From positions 438,369 to 502,368 of the forward strand of contig NW_019091534.1 of the NCBI RefSeq assembly GCF_001949145.1: DNA of 64,000 nucleotides. The letters are read 5' to 3'. Source of the DNA: Acanthaster planci. Its lineage: Eukaryota; Echinodermata; Asteroidea; Valvatida; Acanthasteridae. Made by a program: the position numbers and the translations under genes. Positions 1 through 13,200 of the stretch are shown here, in pieces (position 1 is the first letter of the stretch; the number at the start of each line of letters is the position of its first letter). The notes below the pieces were generated by a model, which was not told where the DNA came from, ran no database searches, and saw only the letters and a program-made list of their open reading frames with translations.

Positions 1-1318
1 TTTTCAGACCTCATTAAGCCACTGTATCTCACTTTTTATCCAAAGATATAATAAATAATGTATCTCACTAGTCATACCATTTTCTTCAGTATAATTGTTA
101 AGCGCTCTGCTCTACACTGAAGTACATGTAGGCCTACAAACACTCTCTGGCATCTCAGGAAGTGGGTAACGAATCGCTGTAAACTGAGAGAGTTTAATTT
201 GTTGTGTTTCAAACCACTAGCATTACACACCCAGACATGACGTAATTAACTAAAAACGCATCAACCTCGAGCATGGTGAGATATAAGGGCCCGATGGGTC
301 CTTAAATTATTGGCCCTTACATTATGTAAGTACATAAGGGGCCGATGCCTGAATTGCCTTACGTTGAAGTGCAGGGCAAATGTAGCTATAATTACCGGCT
401 CTGCTTACAGGAAATTGGGAGATTGGAGTTAACATTGGCATGATTGGCCTACGCTTATCATGCTTCTGGCCTAAGCCAGATGCTGACTGGCTGCCGTGAC
501 ATGACCTGTTGAAACAAGTAATAATACCGCAAACTACCTTTATCTGTGGCGATTGTTCTTTCAGTGCACTAATCATTTCATGGCTAATGTTTACTTCTGT
601 CAAGTCTTACCCGCGCGCATGGTTTTGAAAATGGCGGCTTTTGTGAAATTACGCTCTGGCGCCAGCTGTTGTCGGTCTACAGGTTATTTATGTCTATGTT
701 TATGCCATAGAAATCATTTATAACACACTTCTTCCCGGTTCTTTATCCTGGTTGGCTGACATACGGGCCGGTGTGGTTCACTAATATTCGGTTCGTAAGG
801 CTGACGTACGTCAGTTTCGCCACCATCCAATGTGTGGAAATTAACGACTTCGACCGTGCGCGGCGGTTACTTGACCGGACCCTCGTGAACCGTACAGAAA
901 TGTCCCTACTAACTGTTGACCTTCTCGTTTTGAAGACTTCGTTTGCACAAAGTTAACAAACGATCACATTGAAACCCTTTGTTTGTGCTCTAGAAGGCTT
1001 ATACCGAATAAAACACTACAGAATCATGAAAAGAAATGCACATAAATATGAAATTTAGCCTCAACGTGGTTGCTAAGATGACAAATTATTTCTATTTTCA
1101 ATCGATCACTCTGTCTTTTTTCCACTAAATTTCTCAATTTTAGAAGTTTTCCCAGAACAGTGAGACACTGCATATGACAGGCCAGAATCTAAACTACACA
1201 AAACAATCAGTTCTATGTAGCTAGATCATTTTTTGTTCGACTTTCACAAGTTATATTTGATGCTTGCGCGCAGCGCGATGTCTACGTGTTTTACATGCAC
1301 AAGACCGATCCAGCCACG

Positions 1319-1535
1319 TACCATGCACGGTACAAGTGCATGTACACGTACATGTACGTGCTTGTACATGTACTGTACACAGCAGATTTTTACACGCGTA
1401 CCGCGGCGTACATGTACAGTACATGTACATTTATATGTACATGTACATGTACATGCTCAGCTGCATGGAAATTCTCGACGGAGCCGGTGTACATGTTCAT
1501 GTGGTTCATGCTTGTATATGACATGTACATGTAAA
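1319..1535. repeat. TACATG-rich microsatellite
   Basis: A run of degenerate TACATG and GTACATGT words, self-complementary on both strands, covers this stretch. Open frames through it read as Met/Tyr/Cys/Thr/His-rich nonsense and are not genes. Similar words recur singly elsewhere in the window, for example near 21825-21855. Confidence 0.85.
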
Positions 1536-2593
1536 ACCGGGGATATATACCGTGAATTTCAACATTTTCCTGGCATTTTTATAATGACAGATAGACCTTG
1601 GTTCAAATAATGAACTTCATGTTAACCTTCTGTACTTTGAGTCTTTCGGTTCCCAGCTGAGTCACTGAATTCTTACGCTAGCAAGGCCGTCAGGTAGGAT
1701 GAACGGAATCTGTGCTGAGTAAGGTCGATATGCAAACGCATCCGGTCGGGAAGAGAAAAAAATCTAGCGCAAAACCGTCAGCAAATCTAAAACCTTCACA
1801 CCTTTCTCCACCTCAGGCCAATTTTGAAAATTTTAGGAAAATTTCAAACTATTTGTTTCGAGCCTTCAAAAATCGCATCAAAACGTAAACAAACTACCGC
1901 TTACAAAAAGAGCTTTTCACAAAAATCACTAGTTTTGACCAGTCTGGTACTATTTCTCAATTGTATTTTCACAAAACACGTTAGGAAAAGACCTTATCTT
2001 ACCATGAAAATATGTTAGGCAGGAATTTTTATTTCCAAAAAGTGAAAATAAGACGTAACTTTCATGAAATGAAGGAGCTGTTTGTCTGGCACGAATTCCC
2101 ATGTCCCTCATTGCGCATGCAAAATTGAACCTAAAAATAGGACATGCGCAGTTAATAATTTTCCCTCTGAAACATACGTGACGTCACTTCAGTTTAAACC
2201 ACACCCAATGACATGCACTGCACATAGATTTACATGCACTGATGGCCGTTTACATGGAACCGTGGATTCAGGAGTTTACGCGTAATTGGTGCCTGCAAGT
2301 CGTGGCGCGTCCACCTGTGTGACGGAGTCACTTTTTCGAACCGGATAGCGTAGTAAATGAATTTGGCGTCAGCGTGACTAGACACGCGCCCAGACATTTC
2401 ACATGCGCATCAATTCCAGAGAATAGTGCCCAGTCAGGTACTAGTCTTCAAACTTTTTTAATGGTCATTGCGCCCTCTGACTTTGTCCCAAATTGAAATA
2501 GTTCAAACCCCTACAGATTTTCTTTCCTAGTTTTATACGGCGACAAACGTAGACTCCATCAAGAAAACCAAAATTAACCTTGAATTCTCCGGC

Positions 2594-2742
2594 NNNNNNN
2601 NNNNNNNNNNNNNNNNNNNNNNNNNNNNNNNNNNNNNNNNNNNNNNNNNNNNNNNNNNNNNNNNNNNNNNNNNNNNNNNNNNNNNNNNNNNNNNNNNNNN
2701 NNNNNNNNNNNNNNNNNNNNNNNNNNNNNNNNNNNNNNNNNN
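2594..2742. other. Assembly gap (149 N)
   Basis: The sequence is a run of N; open frames spanning it are artefacts. Confidence 0.99.
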
Positions 2743-5700
2743 CCGCGACATGATGTTCTATAGAAGTAAAGCGCAAGCGCTTACGAGATTACGCTGTGTG
2801 ATCCGCGGTTTTCTATGCATGTGAATTGTTTTTAACTGTACTGACGGCATCGGACCTTGGACAGTGAATAAAATATGATTTTGCTGCAAAATTAAATTAG
2901 AGCAAGAAAAAAAGGGGGAATTTCAGAACTTTTTCCAGTTATTTGAAGACAGAATGGTCAATAAGCCCCTCCAAAGAGACCCAGTGTGCATTCCTCTGAT
3001 ATTCGGCTATAATCTCTACTGTTCTGACAACTCCCAAAGACGAAAATGCTCATTTCTACGCCTGTAAATAAAAAAAAACCTTAAAAAGGACAGGGCGCCC
3101 CCTTTTGGTCTGTTTCCACGGGCGCCGCCATCTTGACTTACATGATGCATTACACGAAATAAGCGCCCATAGAAAACAGTGCAAAATCAGATCGAAATAG
3201 CTGTTGACTCTCAGGGAGCGGTTGGCCTACTTTAAGAATTCAACAAGTAAGAAGTAAGAATTCATGGGTATGGCCCGAAGATCACTTTTCGTTTCAATTT
3301 TATGGTTTTAGCCTCGTTGATTTTTTATTCCTCTGTCCCCGAAGATATATGGAAAAACTATACGCGCACACCTCTGAATGTAGCCATCCGCCTCTATCCA
3401 AAATAGGCCGGCAATCTTGGGCTTTTTGTGAAAGAAATATCCCCAGCTGTAAACTGCCAGTCCAAAATTCGGGATTTATAGAAATATTTCTATGATCCCT
3501 CCTGTTTATGCCATATCCTGTAGTAAAAACCCTATGGGATCACAAGATATTAATGAGCTCGCGTGCAGAAATCCAACGATATGGTGGAATGCACCCTTAT
3601 ATCTCTGTGTTGACAAAGCACTGTCAATTTCATTTAAAAGCACGTCCTCAAAAGCACGTCACCGGGGTCGAACTAAGGACCCATACTCACATCGAAGTAG
3701 TATAGAAACACGTGGCTGCAAAATGCCACTCCATATGATGCAGGCCCCGTGACCAAATCCCGACAAAATTCCAGGTGGTCTTAAACTTTTGCAACTGATT
3801 GTAGTAAGATGCATCAAGTGTTAGTGCAACTGTTGTATCGAAATAAAAATATGGAGTTCAGTTGATAAAACGTGTTGACTCCACCGTCCAATTTTGTTGC
3901 TGCTTTGATTTTTTGTTCAAGTAGCTAGTCATTTCAGTCCTCTTCCTATACCAATTTCACCAAATACGTTTCTCTCGAGTTTTTGGTTCTTTCTAATTCT
4001 AACTGTAGATGTATTTTGGATTTGAAACTCAGTTGACTTCTCAAGTGGACACCTTATAATTATGCTTGCACAAGCACACGTGCGTTTTAGTTTCCTCAAA
4101 TAAAAAGGCAGAACTGATAATGCAGGAAGCTTACCTGATTTTTTTTATAGATGGACATTAATTTTATCTCTATATTTTTTTACATTTTCATCTCAATTTA
4201 TGAAGAGGTTAGTTTAGTAGTTAGCCTACTAGACATTTTAAAGACAATAACAGACCAACACATACTTACACATGTGTTTCTGAGCTTGACAACTTTGCTG
4301 CTACGATGACGATTAAACAGAAGTAGCAGAAATACATGGTGCTATTATGTCGTCCACATCAAGCCCTGACAAGAAGGAAAAGTAATTCCCAAATGGTCAA
4401 GTCACAACCTGTTACATCTTATGTGACGAATCGACTGGCCAAAGCATTAATTTTTCTTCTTTCTGGTTTGGACAAGCTTCCTTGTCACCAGACTCATCAG
4501 TATTTAAAGTCGTTAATGGCAAGGGAATTTAAAACTATTTCAAAGTCTGTTCGTTCTCTATGGACTGGTTTCCTTAATTTCCAACACGTAAGTGGAGCCA
4601 ATGTCAACGGCAACAAACGAAAATATGACTGACTTGTCCCCGCGCCTGGAGCGCTGCACCGCTTGCACTCGTGGCTGGCCGCGGTGCGGCACTTAGCGGC
4701 GGCGGCAGCCCGGGCTATAGCCTAGGCTGCGCTGAAGCACGGTGCGGTGTTACTGACATGTTCATTTCGCGGGGACATGTTCAGCGTGAGAATCAACCTG
4801 CGGCTGCGGCTTGTATTCGGAAAATTACGGTATACTTAAAATATTTATTAGGAAAACACAACAAAAAACACCAGCGTGTGGAACTCAGAAGCGAACGGGG
4901 GGGGTGTTCGAACCCCGACCCCCCCCCAGCCTACGGGCCTGACTGTCGAGTCCTTCAATTTGTTACTTTCAGCATTCATCAATTTTCGCTTTTTTTGTCA
5001 AAATTACATAGACTTTACATTTCCATTGGCTCCTGACCTCTTCCTTAATTCATTTTACCTTTTCGAAATCTATTTTATACAAAAATCTGAACCTTTAGCC
5101 GATTCCGCCGTAGTAACTTCGTGGTATCATCATAATTCCAATCTTTAATGAGGGAATTAATACGGACTTTGATAATGGCCGGAGCCAAGGGCGCGAATGT
5201 GTTTATACCCATTTGAAGATGAGTTTTGAGTCAGGAAGACAGTTTTAACAATTTTTTTCAATATTTTCTTCCGTTTTTCAAACACCAATTTAGCAATGTT
5301 GGTATTTGCTTCTTGCAAGTAGACGCAAGTAATCGCCTTATATGAAGATTATGCTCACGAGGCGCGCACTTCGTGAGGTGAAGCATGAACCGGAAGCAAT
5401 GGGCGCTAAATCAATACCCATTCTCCTGTAGAGGTCTTAAAAGAACGATTAAGACCAGCACGTGTTTATTTCCATTCATAAACACCTAGCGTGTCAAACA
5501 CACTTCATATTTTATAAGTTTCCTACAATTTATCGAACATTTTTTTCATGTCTTTTTTCAAACACCTTGTTAGCCATAGCATCGTATGGGACCCCGCAAA
5601 CGTGGTGGGCTTCGACTGATGGGATGGCTAAACTGCCTGATTTATTTGTTAATTTCGATTTTTTCACATTTTTCTCTAGTTCCTTAACTGGCATTGTTGC

Positions 5701-8423
5701 ATATAAGAAAACATATACGAAATTATGTCTCCTAACGATTAGACGAATATAGTGCAGAAAACGCACGCGTTAGATTAAGAATGATGTCATGGTGAGGTCA
5801 TCATAAATGTTCGGGATATTTCGAGCACTCGAAATTTTTGTTAGAACTAGCTAGTCTTATTCAGATATTTCCAACTAGCATTCCGAGCTTTAGGCCTAAT
5901 TTAAGACCTCGTGACATTTGAGCTAACCACCAACAACTCTTTTTTCATCCTTGTCGAGGATGCTGTCTGAAACAAACACAACGGGGGCCTAGTTGACGCG
6001 TCTCTTCCTATTCCTTGGCAAGATATTGATATTCGTTTTGTTGTCTTTCTGGTAAGCAGAATAGATACTTGCGTGAGGAATGAGTTCCGTAGAATGGGAA
6101 GTTACTAAGTGGCAAGTGAGGATTTTCCGGTGCAGACATTAAATCAATGTGTCCCATTAGTCAATGATTATTTTTCCCGTGCACAACACTAAAGTGTACA
6201 TATACTTTGCTTAGTTGGTTAGTCCGTTGGCCAGATGGTTTGTTGGTCGACTGGACAGATTGCGGCTAGGAAGCGTGTTAGCCCTTCATTTAAGATCACG
6301 TGGATCTATTGACTTTTGCTGGAATTTGGTCAATCCGTATTCGTATAATTTTCTTAAGTAGCTCATTAAAATTGTATGTTAAGCGTGGCCTTTATGCGGG
6401 CAGTTTTCTTAGGATAACAAAGTTGAAATTTTTACAATGATCACCCTTCTCAGACCCGGTGTTTCACATTTTCAAGAGAAAGGAAGATCCAGATCTTATG
6501 AAACTGTGAGCCATCAGCCGAAAGATTTATGAGTCCAATCATGTGCTCGGCAAAAACCTCGGGGAAAATGTTCCAACGGGTGGGCTCCATGTTGCCTCAC
6601 CCCAAAATACGTTTTGTTATTTGTAAAGGCTGTTTTACCCAGTGGCAGCATAATGCCTTCGGTATTTTACGAGAAAAAATACGATAGTACAATATGTTTA
6701 ATTTTAACTCTTGCTGCAGAAAAATAACACAGCGCCTCGGGAGAAGATGCTTCATTTCAAAAGGAAATAACAGAAAATGGCTTTGTTCTCTTCGGGGGAA
6801 AGCAAAAACAAGTAACTCTTGCTTTTGTTCTACAAGCCTTCTCGGTTTTATCATTCAATTGCACATTTTCTGTTGAGCTCACTTGCGTAAATTTGAGATG
6901 TAAATTGGGGGATCGAGGATGGGGAAAGGTGGTGGGGGAAGACCAGCCGGCCATGGTAATATAAAAAAAGGGTAGGGTGGGTGACACCATACACCTTATG
7001 GGGGCTATGTTCATGATAGAGATGTACAGCCATAATACGTAGTACATTCACGCCGAATCTTACGTCTGGAGAGATATTTATGTCTGTTTCAAATTGCTTT
7101 CCATTTTAGAGTAATACTAAAAACATTTTAGCCATTGGCAAATGCGAACAATTCTTCATAATGCGCTCCATTTTTTGACTAACCACAAAAAGTGTGGGGG
7201 GTGATTCAATAGCCTATCCCCCTACTTCACGAATTTTGGGGGAAAATATCCCCCATGCACCCTCCGAGATTTATGCCTACGGTTGAACTCGGGAAAAAAA
7301 GCATCAATTTCCTTTATTTCCGTGTTTTTACTTTCATGCATTCCCTCTTATTTTTAGGCGCAGTTTTGTTCCGCCAACTTGTGAGGTCCACAGCCTCTAC
7401 AACTTTTCCCAACAGAAATTTTCGCACAAGCATGTAGTCTAACAAGATGCAGAACAAACATCTGTAAACGTGTAGAGGTCGCACGGCTTGATATGGTGGC
7501 TACATTTCATTAATACGGCAACCTTGCAGAAATCTTGAATCGCTTGGTGCTTCCTTGAGTGAACATTAGTTGGCTTAGTACATAAAAAAAGTTCTTTTCG
7601 TGCGAATTCTATATCGCTGCAATGCCAGCGTGCTCGTGCTTCACTCTTCTTGCCTTGTTGAAAAATGTCTCACTTGGCCAACAGTACGTGTTGCGTGTAA
7701 AATGTCTGGTTTTTAAACTGAATCCAGACTAATCTCAAGACATTTTCCACCCACACTCAATGAACGTGGAAGTCTTTTCAAGATTGAATATTTTGGTAAA
7801 GTTTTTAAATTGCCCTCTTCCAAAAGTGTTTTTCTACACAAACTAGAAACCCCTAGAAACAACACTTTAATAACAAACTACAGGGCCTACATCCGCATTT
7901 CCTCATTGGGTCTACAATTCCTCAATTGAAAAAGGTGATCGGAAAAAAGCATCAGTACTCACTGTAAAGGAGTCCACTTGCGGAGGAGGCTACTCCACGT
8001 AACTTGGGTCTTCACCACCAAGCCTGTAGCGGGCTGCTTGTTTCCCGTGTTGCAACGTTGCTCAAACTAGGTAGTAATAGGTCAAATGACGATATGAACA
8101 ATTTTGAATTGGTTGCTCTTGGAGGTTTTGCCCGTCGGTACCGTCAGTGAAGTCTGTTACTTATCAAAGGCAGCACTGGTATAGTGTGTTCTGATTCAGC
8201 CAACATCACGTGACATCACTGCATGACATCATCGCTTGTAAGTGCAGTTCTCTGCAAAATCTTGCCCCTGATTTCCCACACATTGTTCTGTCTCACAATC
8301 GCGCTGCACTAAGTTCAGTTTTGTCGATATAAACCCATAGTGCAGATCTGTTTTGTTTTTACAGGCAAGTGGAGTGTGGCTGCTGAAATTCTTGGAGTAA
8401 GTTCTAACTGTGACATTGGCATA

Positions 8424-8680
8424 CACTTTAAAAACAACGCTTAGAGACAAAACACATTTCTGAACACATTTTTGTGCCCACTTTTTTGACATGTTATGCG
8501 TTTAGGAATGTGTTGAACTACTAAGCTAATTTCAAAAAGCTAAACATATACCGCGGTAAAGTGTTTAGCATTTAAAAACACATTCCTTAAAACACATTTA
8601 AACTCATAATGTCATGGGTTGAACGTAAGGAGAAAGTGGGTACAAAAAGTGTTTAAAATCTAAACGTTGTTTCGACAGTG
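8424..8680. mobile_element. Foldback MITE with TA duplication
   Basis: The two halves are imperfect inverted copies of each other, with arms of roughly 120 bp. The left arm begins CACTTTAAAAACAACG and the right arm ends CGTTGTTTCGACAGTG. Both halves share complementary blocks such as GTGCCCACTTT on the left and AAAGTGGGTAC on the right. A TA dinucleotide lies directly outside each end (8422-8423 and 8681-8682), as expected for Tc1/mariner-type insertion. There is no coding capacity. Assignment to mariner rests only on the TA duplication. Confidence 0.7.
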
Positions 8681-10069
8681 TATTTCATAATAGTAGGCCT
8701 ATACTCTCTTTAATACACGCTCTTTATCGCATTGATACTTCAGTTATAGCCTATCCAACTTTTCAGCTTCATTGTATACGTACAAATCGAAATTCTACAT
8801 ACATTTGGATTGGACAGGTTTAATTAACGCATTAAAGATTTTGCCTATCCCTGGTAATGTTCTTTTTCTGCAGTTGATCATTCAGGCCGTTTACCTTAAA
8901 TACAAACTTCATACTTATGACCAGCCACCGGAACGAACAGTTGCCAGAAGCAGATAAACTCAGAAGACTTACGATTAATACTTTAAGTCCAAATGTCTGT
9001 AAACTTTCGACCACAGCGGTAAATCGGAAATTTGTGGATAAAGATGAGCCTGCTGGGTGCATGCACCGCCGTTTTAAGGGGTATACATGTACCCGCGATG
9101 TCTTACTGTGTCTGATCTTATCTTCAAAACTCGGTGTTGTTTAGGAGGTGTACTGTTGTTGATAGTGCAACGGGACTGAATTCAAACGTGGATGATGCGC
9201 GCGTCAGAGATAAATTTGGGGGATCACCTGCAACCCTTCCAGTTACGTGCATAGAAATAGATGGAATCTAACAAGTTCAATGCTGTTTATGTTGCGAATT
9301 GGTTTTCACCATTTTCGTGATTTATCACGAAAGTTAGACTAACTTGCCTATGTCACCTAGCGCAGCCTCAGTTGGAGGATCTTTTGATGGAGATGTTTGT
9401 TTGAAATCGTTGTTCTGTTAGAGGAACCCGTTCAACACTGTTCAATTTGGAATCAACTGAACTCTAACAGAGCCGGGTTATTTTGTCCCATTTCACAGCC
9501 GGAGAGGGGTTGGGGCGGATTCGCCTCTCCCTAAGAAGGCAGCTTTGCCAAGGTCAATTATTTTGAAACTTTGCATGCATATAAAAACACTCCTTATCAT
9601 TACAAAAATGAAGTTTTGAACTCAATCAATCATACAGTTTTGTTATTACGGTCATTTGGAGTTCACGGCTACATGCGTGCCAGCCTGCGTACGCGCGTGC
9701 ACTGAACAAGAACGGTATCTTTCATTTTTGCAAAAATGATGTCACCATCACCATAAAGAGTTACCCTAAAACTCCTCTGGGCTAAACTCGTGAAAAAAAT
9801 GCATCGTGGTGATACTGGAAAATATGTTGGAAGCGGATTCCGTCTCTGGCTCTTTCAGGGTTAACGCCCATGGTATCTACAAAGAAAAACAATATATTCG
9901 AGGTTGTTCTGTACGGATTTCAAAAGTGCTGATTTAATACGATTGTGCAAACTGTGAAATTAATACCTTCCCATCTTTGGGGTAGTTCGTATTGTAATTT
10001 TCCAGAATTTTGAAGGAGTTTTATCAACTTCCCCCCTTTCTCTCCCCCCGCCACCTCTCTCTTCTTAAG
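8681..10069. promoter_or_regulatory. Upstream region of the large gene
   Basis: This stretch precedes the ATG at 10087. No TATA box or other core promoter is convincing. A C/T-rich tract (10029-10066) ending in TTAAG at 10069 looks like a splice acceptor just before the start codon, so the true transcription start may lie in an unrecognised upstream exon. Alternatively the tract is a pyrimidine-rich initiator region. Confidence 0.3.
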
Positions 10070-10086
10070 AGCAAGCCATCATCGAG

Positions 10087-10278
10087 ATGGCCTTGTCTTC
10101 TCAAGGGCCCGATGTTCGGTTCCGAGTGAAGTTGACTCTGTTCTTCTTCATCACCGTGGGTTCACTCAGTCCCGTACCGGCCAGTTTCATCCGCTTCAAA
10201 CCAGACACTGAGTACATCTACGCCTTCCACTCCTCCACGGAGCTGAAGAGTGTTCGAACGCTGCACGCTGAATCTAAG
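10087..10278 (+). CDS. Exon 1: signal peptide and start of lipid-transfer module
   Basis: The exon encodes 64 residues in phase 0 and ends at AAG|GTAGCA. The start is the first ATG of the frame, with purine at -3 and G at +4. The N-terminus has a basic stretch (RFRVK), a hydrophobic core (LTLFFFITVGS) and a likely cleavage near VPAS. It is followed by FIRFKPDTEYIYAF, typical of the first strand of Vitellogenin_N proteins (aromatic-rich Y-x-Y after a short linker). Confidence 0.85.
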
Positions 10279-13200
10279 GTAGCAAAGCTTCGGTGCATTA
10301 ACTGCAGTTTGCCCTGGAAGTATAGACGAGATCGGCTTTAAATTGTGACTTCTGGCCCAGAGCGAGGACTTCCATGTTCGCACAAACCAGCCATTAGTGG
10401 CTGGTTTGTGGGAAGATTAGGGATACCCTCCCCCCCCTCTTTCTTAAAAGGCAGAGCCACCGGCGGCATTTTCAGTTCAAGAATGCTCTTCCCCTGCGGA
10501 GTGATTTGTCAATATTTAAGTGTGCCTTCTATTAGTCCCTTTCTAATTTGCCATAAAGCATTTCTTTTTTTGCTGCATGCATACTTCAAGGCCCAGTGCC
10601 CCCTAACATAGTCCTGAATCCTCCAAGTTCAATATGATTTTGCACACACCCTAGGATTGTAGAGACTATATGTTTGGTGTGTCTTTAATTTTATATTCAC
10701 TATTCGGACTGTTTTGTCATTGTGGTTGATTCATTTCTGAAAGTTTTCCATGATTTACGTTTTAGGTTCAAAATGTTCGTGACTGTTTCTTCATAAAAAG
10801 GGTCACATTAACGGTGTCCTGTTTGAGGAACACAAAACAAAATAGTTTCAGGGCAAAGAATACACCTTAAAAAGTTTCCAACTTCCAAAATAGGTTGCAT
10901 CGTTAATTTTATTCAGTTTAGACAGCTAGAAATTTGCGTACAATGTGTACAGTCTAAAAATCACGCCACTGACCCTGTATCGTTCTGTTAACCATCACTG
11001 ACGAGGAAGTGAAAGTTTGATATTCGGTTCTCTAGTCTTGTTAATGATCATTGCACATGTGGAAGTATGTACCACAGTACTGTTTGTATAAACTGCACTT
11101 TCTTTGACCCTCCGTTTTCCAAAAAAAAATGTAGTGTTTTAATTTGTCACACATTGAATTGTTTTAAAGTGATATCCGCTTTCCATATCAACTGTATACC
11201 CGGGGTTCTTCTTTTATGTTAAAGTAACACACCTAATACAGGTCTGTCGAATAAATTTCCACATTAGTATTTCTTTCTGAGAATTGTATTGTAGCAAAAG
11301 AAAGAAAGGTGTATTGTTTTTAGGTTACCTCTGTTTGTTAAATTTTGTGAAATGTTTAGAAAAAATTGTAAAAAGAATTGTAAAAGCAACCCGCTTTGAC
11401 ACTTCCTTACAGAATTACAAAGCACCGTTGGTCGAAATGCGTAGTATTCATGTTGTACACCCATCTTCAAGTTTTTTAACACCTTGGACGTCCAAATAAA
11501 TGACATCACCAGGTATACATGTGGCATTTACAATGTCATGTACAATACAAATAGATTGTTGAAAAATGTAAACCAGGGAACCTGAATAGTCGATCCTGAC
11601 TTTAACTTCTCTGTTACTGTTTAAGTAATGGGCCAGTAACTTTTAGATGTCATACTCCATGTCTTTTTCGCCGTTTTACAAGATTGGCTTCGTGTTGGTA
11701 AAAAGGTCAAACCAGAGCAGTGGGAGCCAGGAGATTTTCCTGCGTGTTCACTCAGCAGCCATAACCAGCGACGAAAAACAAGGTATCATGAAATTTCATT
11801 TCTCGTTCATATGTTTGGAAGGACGCCAACTGATTATTATCTGCATATTTACAGATACTGTTGCTATCAAAACATTTCAGTTGACAAGGTATTCAGGTAA
11901 AACAATCTTTCATTTCCCCATTGAATTTCTGGGCAAGGCTGATGGAAACCATGCTGATGTCTGAAATATACACCCTTTTCCCACAAGGGGCGAATAAACT
12001 ACCGCGGTGACAACGTTTTGTTTTTGTTTTTTTTTTCACCAGGGCTCTGTTTATTCATTTATAAGGTGGCACATGCTAGAGGGAGATTTTCAATGTGGAG
12101 TTACACACAACACATGCTGTTACAAATTCGTTTCAAAGGCCAATACACAAAGAGCAACAAGATTTTGTTTCTGATTGTCGAAGCAAAATATCCAAGCAAT
12201 GATGACCATCTATATTTATCAAAGCCAAAACCACGAACTACAGTGAGTTGTTGATGTGTTCAGAAGTAAGCCTGTGCGTGGGTGTGATTTGACATTGTGT
12301 AAAGGACGTCGGATTTTTTTCCGGGGGAGGGGAGCAAATCAGTCGTCAGTACCGGTAGCAAATTGACAAACCATGAACGGTTGAAGGGGTCAGTTCGGGG
12401 GTATTTAAACCAACTTGGTAATTGTCATCCCTTGTCGTCCTTCCCACTCTGTTTCGCTTCCCCCACCCCCTTTTTATGTACATTTTAGAGGATGGGGACA
12501 AATTACCTCCCTTTTGCGACGCCCATGTGTGTCCTCCAGTTTCAACTAACCACCTCCCAATCAAACGACTCGTGATTACTGGAAATCATAGAATCACAGC
12601 TATGGTCACTACTCTTGGATAATACAATTATTTTTAGTATTAAAAGGAACCCTGTAACATGGTTTTTATGGATTGAATGCATGTAAAGCTGTTTCAATTG
12701 CATGTTATGGTGAATGCCCATCTGCTGCCAAGCAGTAAACGGGAGAAATTTAAAAAATTAGGATTCTATATAATAATGTTAATAAACATTTCCATTTTAA
12801 AAAGCCAAAACGTGATGTCATTTAAGGCAGAACAGGGCTGTCTCCATAGCTTTGTGTGAAATTTATGAATCACACTTTTCTCATGACATACATATTCAAG
12901 GAGTGGGTTCCAATTTATACTTGATGTGCATGGCCATCAGTGTTTAATATTTCTTCAAAATTTGGTGGGTGGTTTTCGAACTTCTGATTTATGCATGTAC
13001 GCTATTAAAGTTAAAACAAATAAAGTAGGCGACCTGATTTACCAAATGTAGGAGAGAATTGTTGCCAGGATAAATAAAAATCATAAAGTAATTGTTCCTC
13101 CGAAAAAACAGACTTGTACTGAGAGCAAAATACACCTGTCTTCCCTGCGACTTCGGTGTAGAGTCTTTGAAGGTTGTGAAATGATTGCATGCACGTTCAT

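Larger units (their letters stand above)
1..8423. other. Intergenic, no gene recognised
   Basis: I see no coding region here that I can defend. Open frames on both strands are short, have no recognisable domain and do not link through consistent splice signals. Apart from the microsatellite and assembly gap listed separately, the region is ordinary AT-rich non-coding DNA with a GC-rich patch near 4640-4760. An undetected non-coding RNA or a 5' untranslated exon of the downstream gene cannot be excluded. Confidence 0.6.

Noticed and set aside
322-603. 93-codon open frame on the minus strand
   Set aside because: No domain, no splice context, low-complexity segments; consistent with chance.
771-956. 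61-codon plus-strand open frame
   Set aside because: No known motif and no linked exons.
1233-1610. 125-codon open frame with Cys/Thr/His-rich peptide
   Set aside because: It is the translation of the TACATG microsatellite.
4895-4930. TTCGAACCCCGA word resembling a tRNA T-arm
   Set aside because: No acceptor stem or A-box in either orientation; sits between poly-G and poly-C runs.
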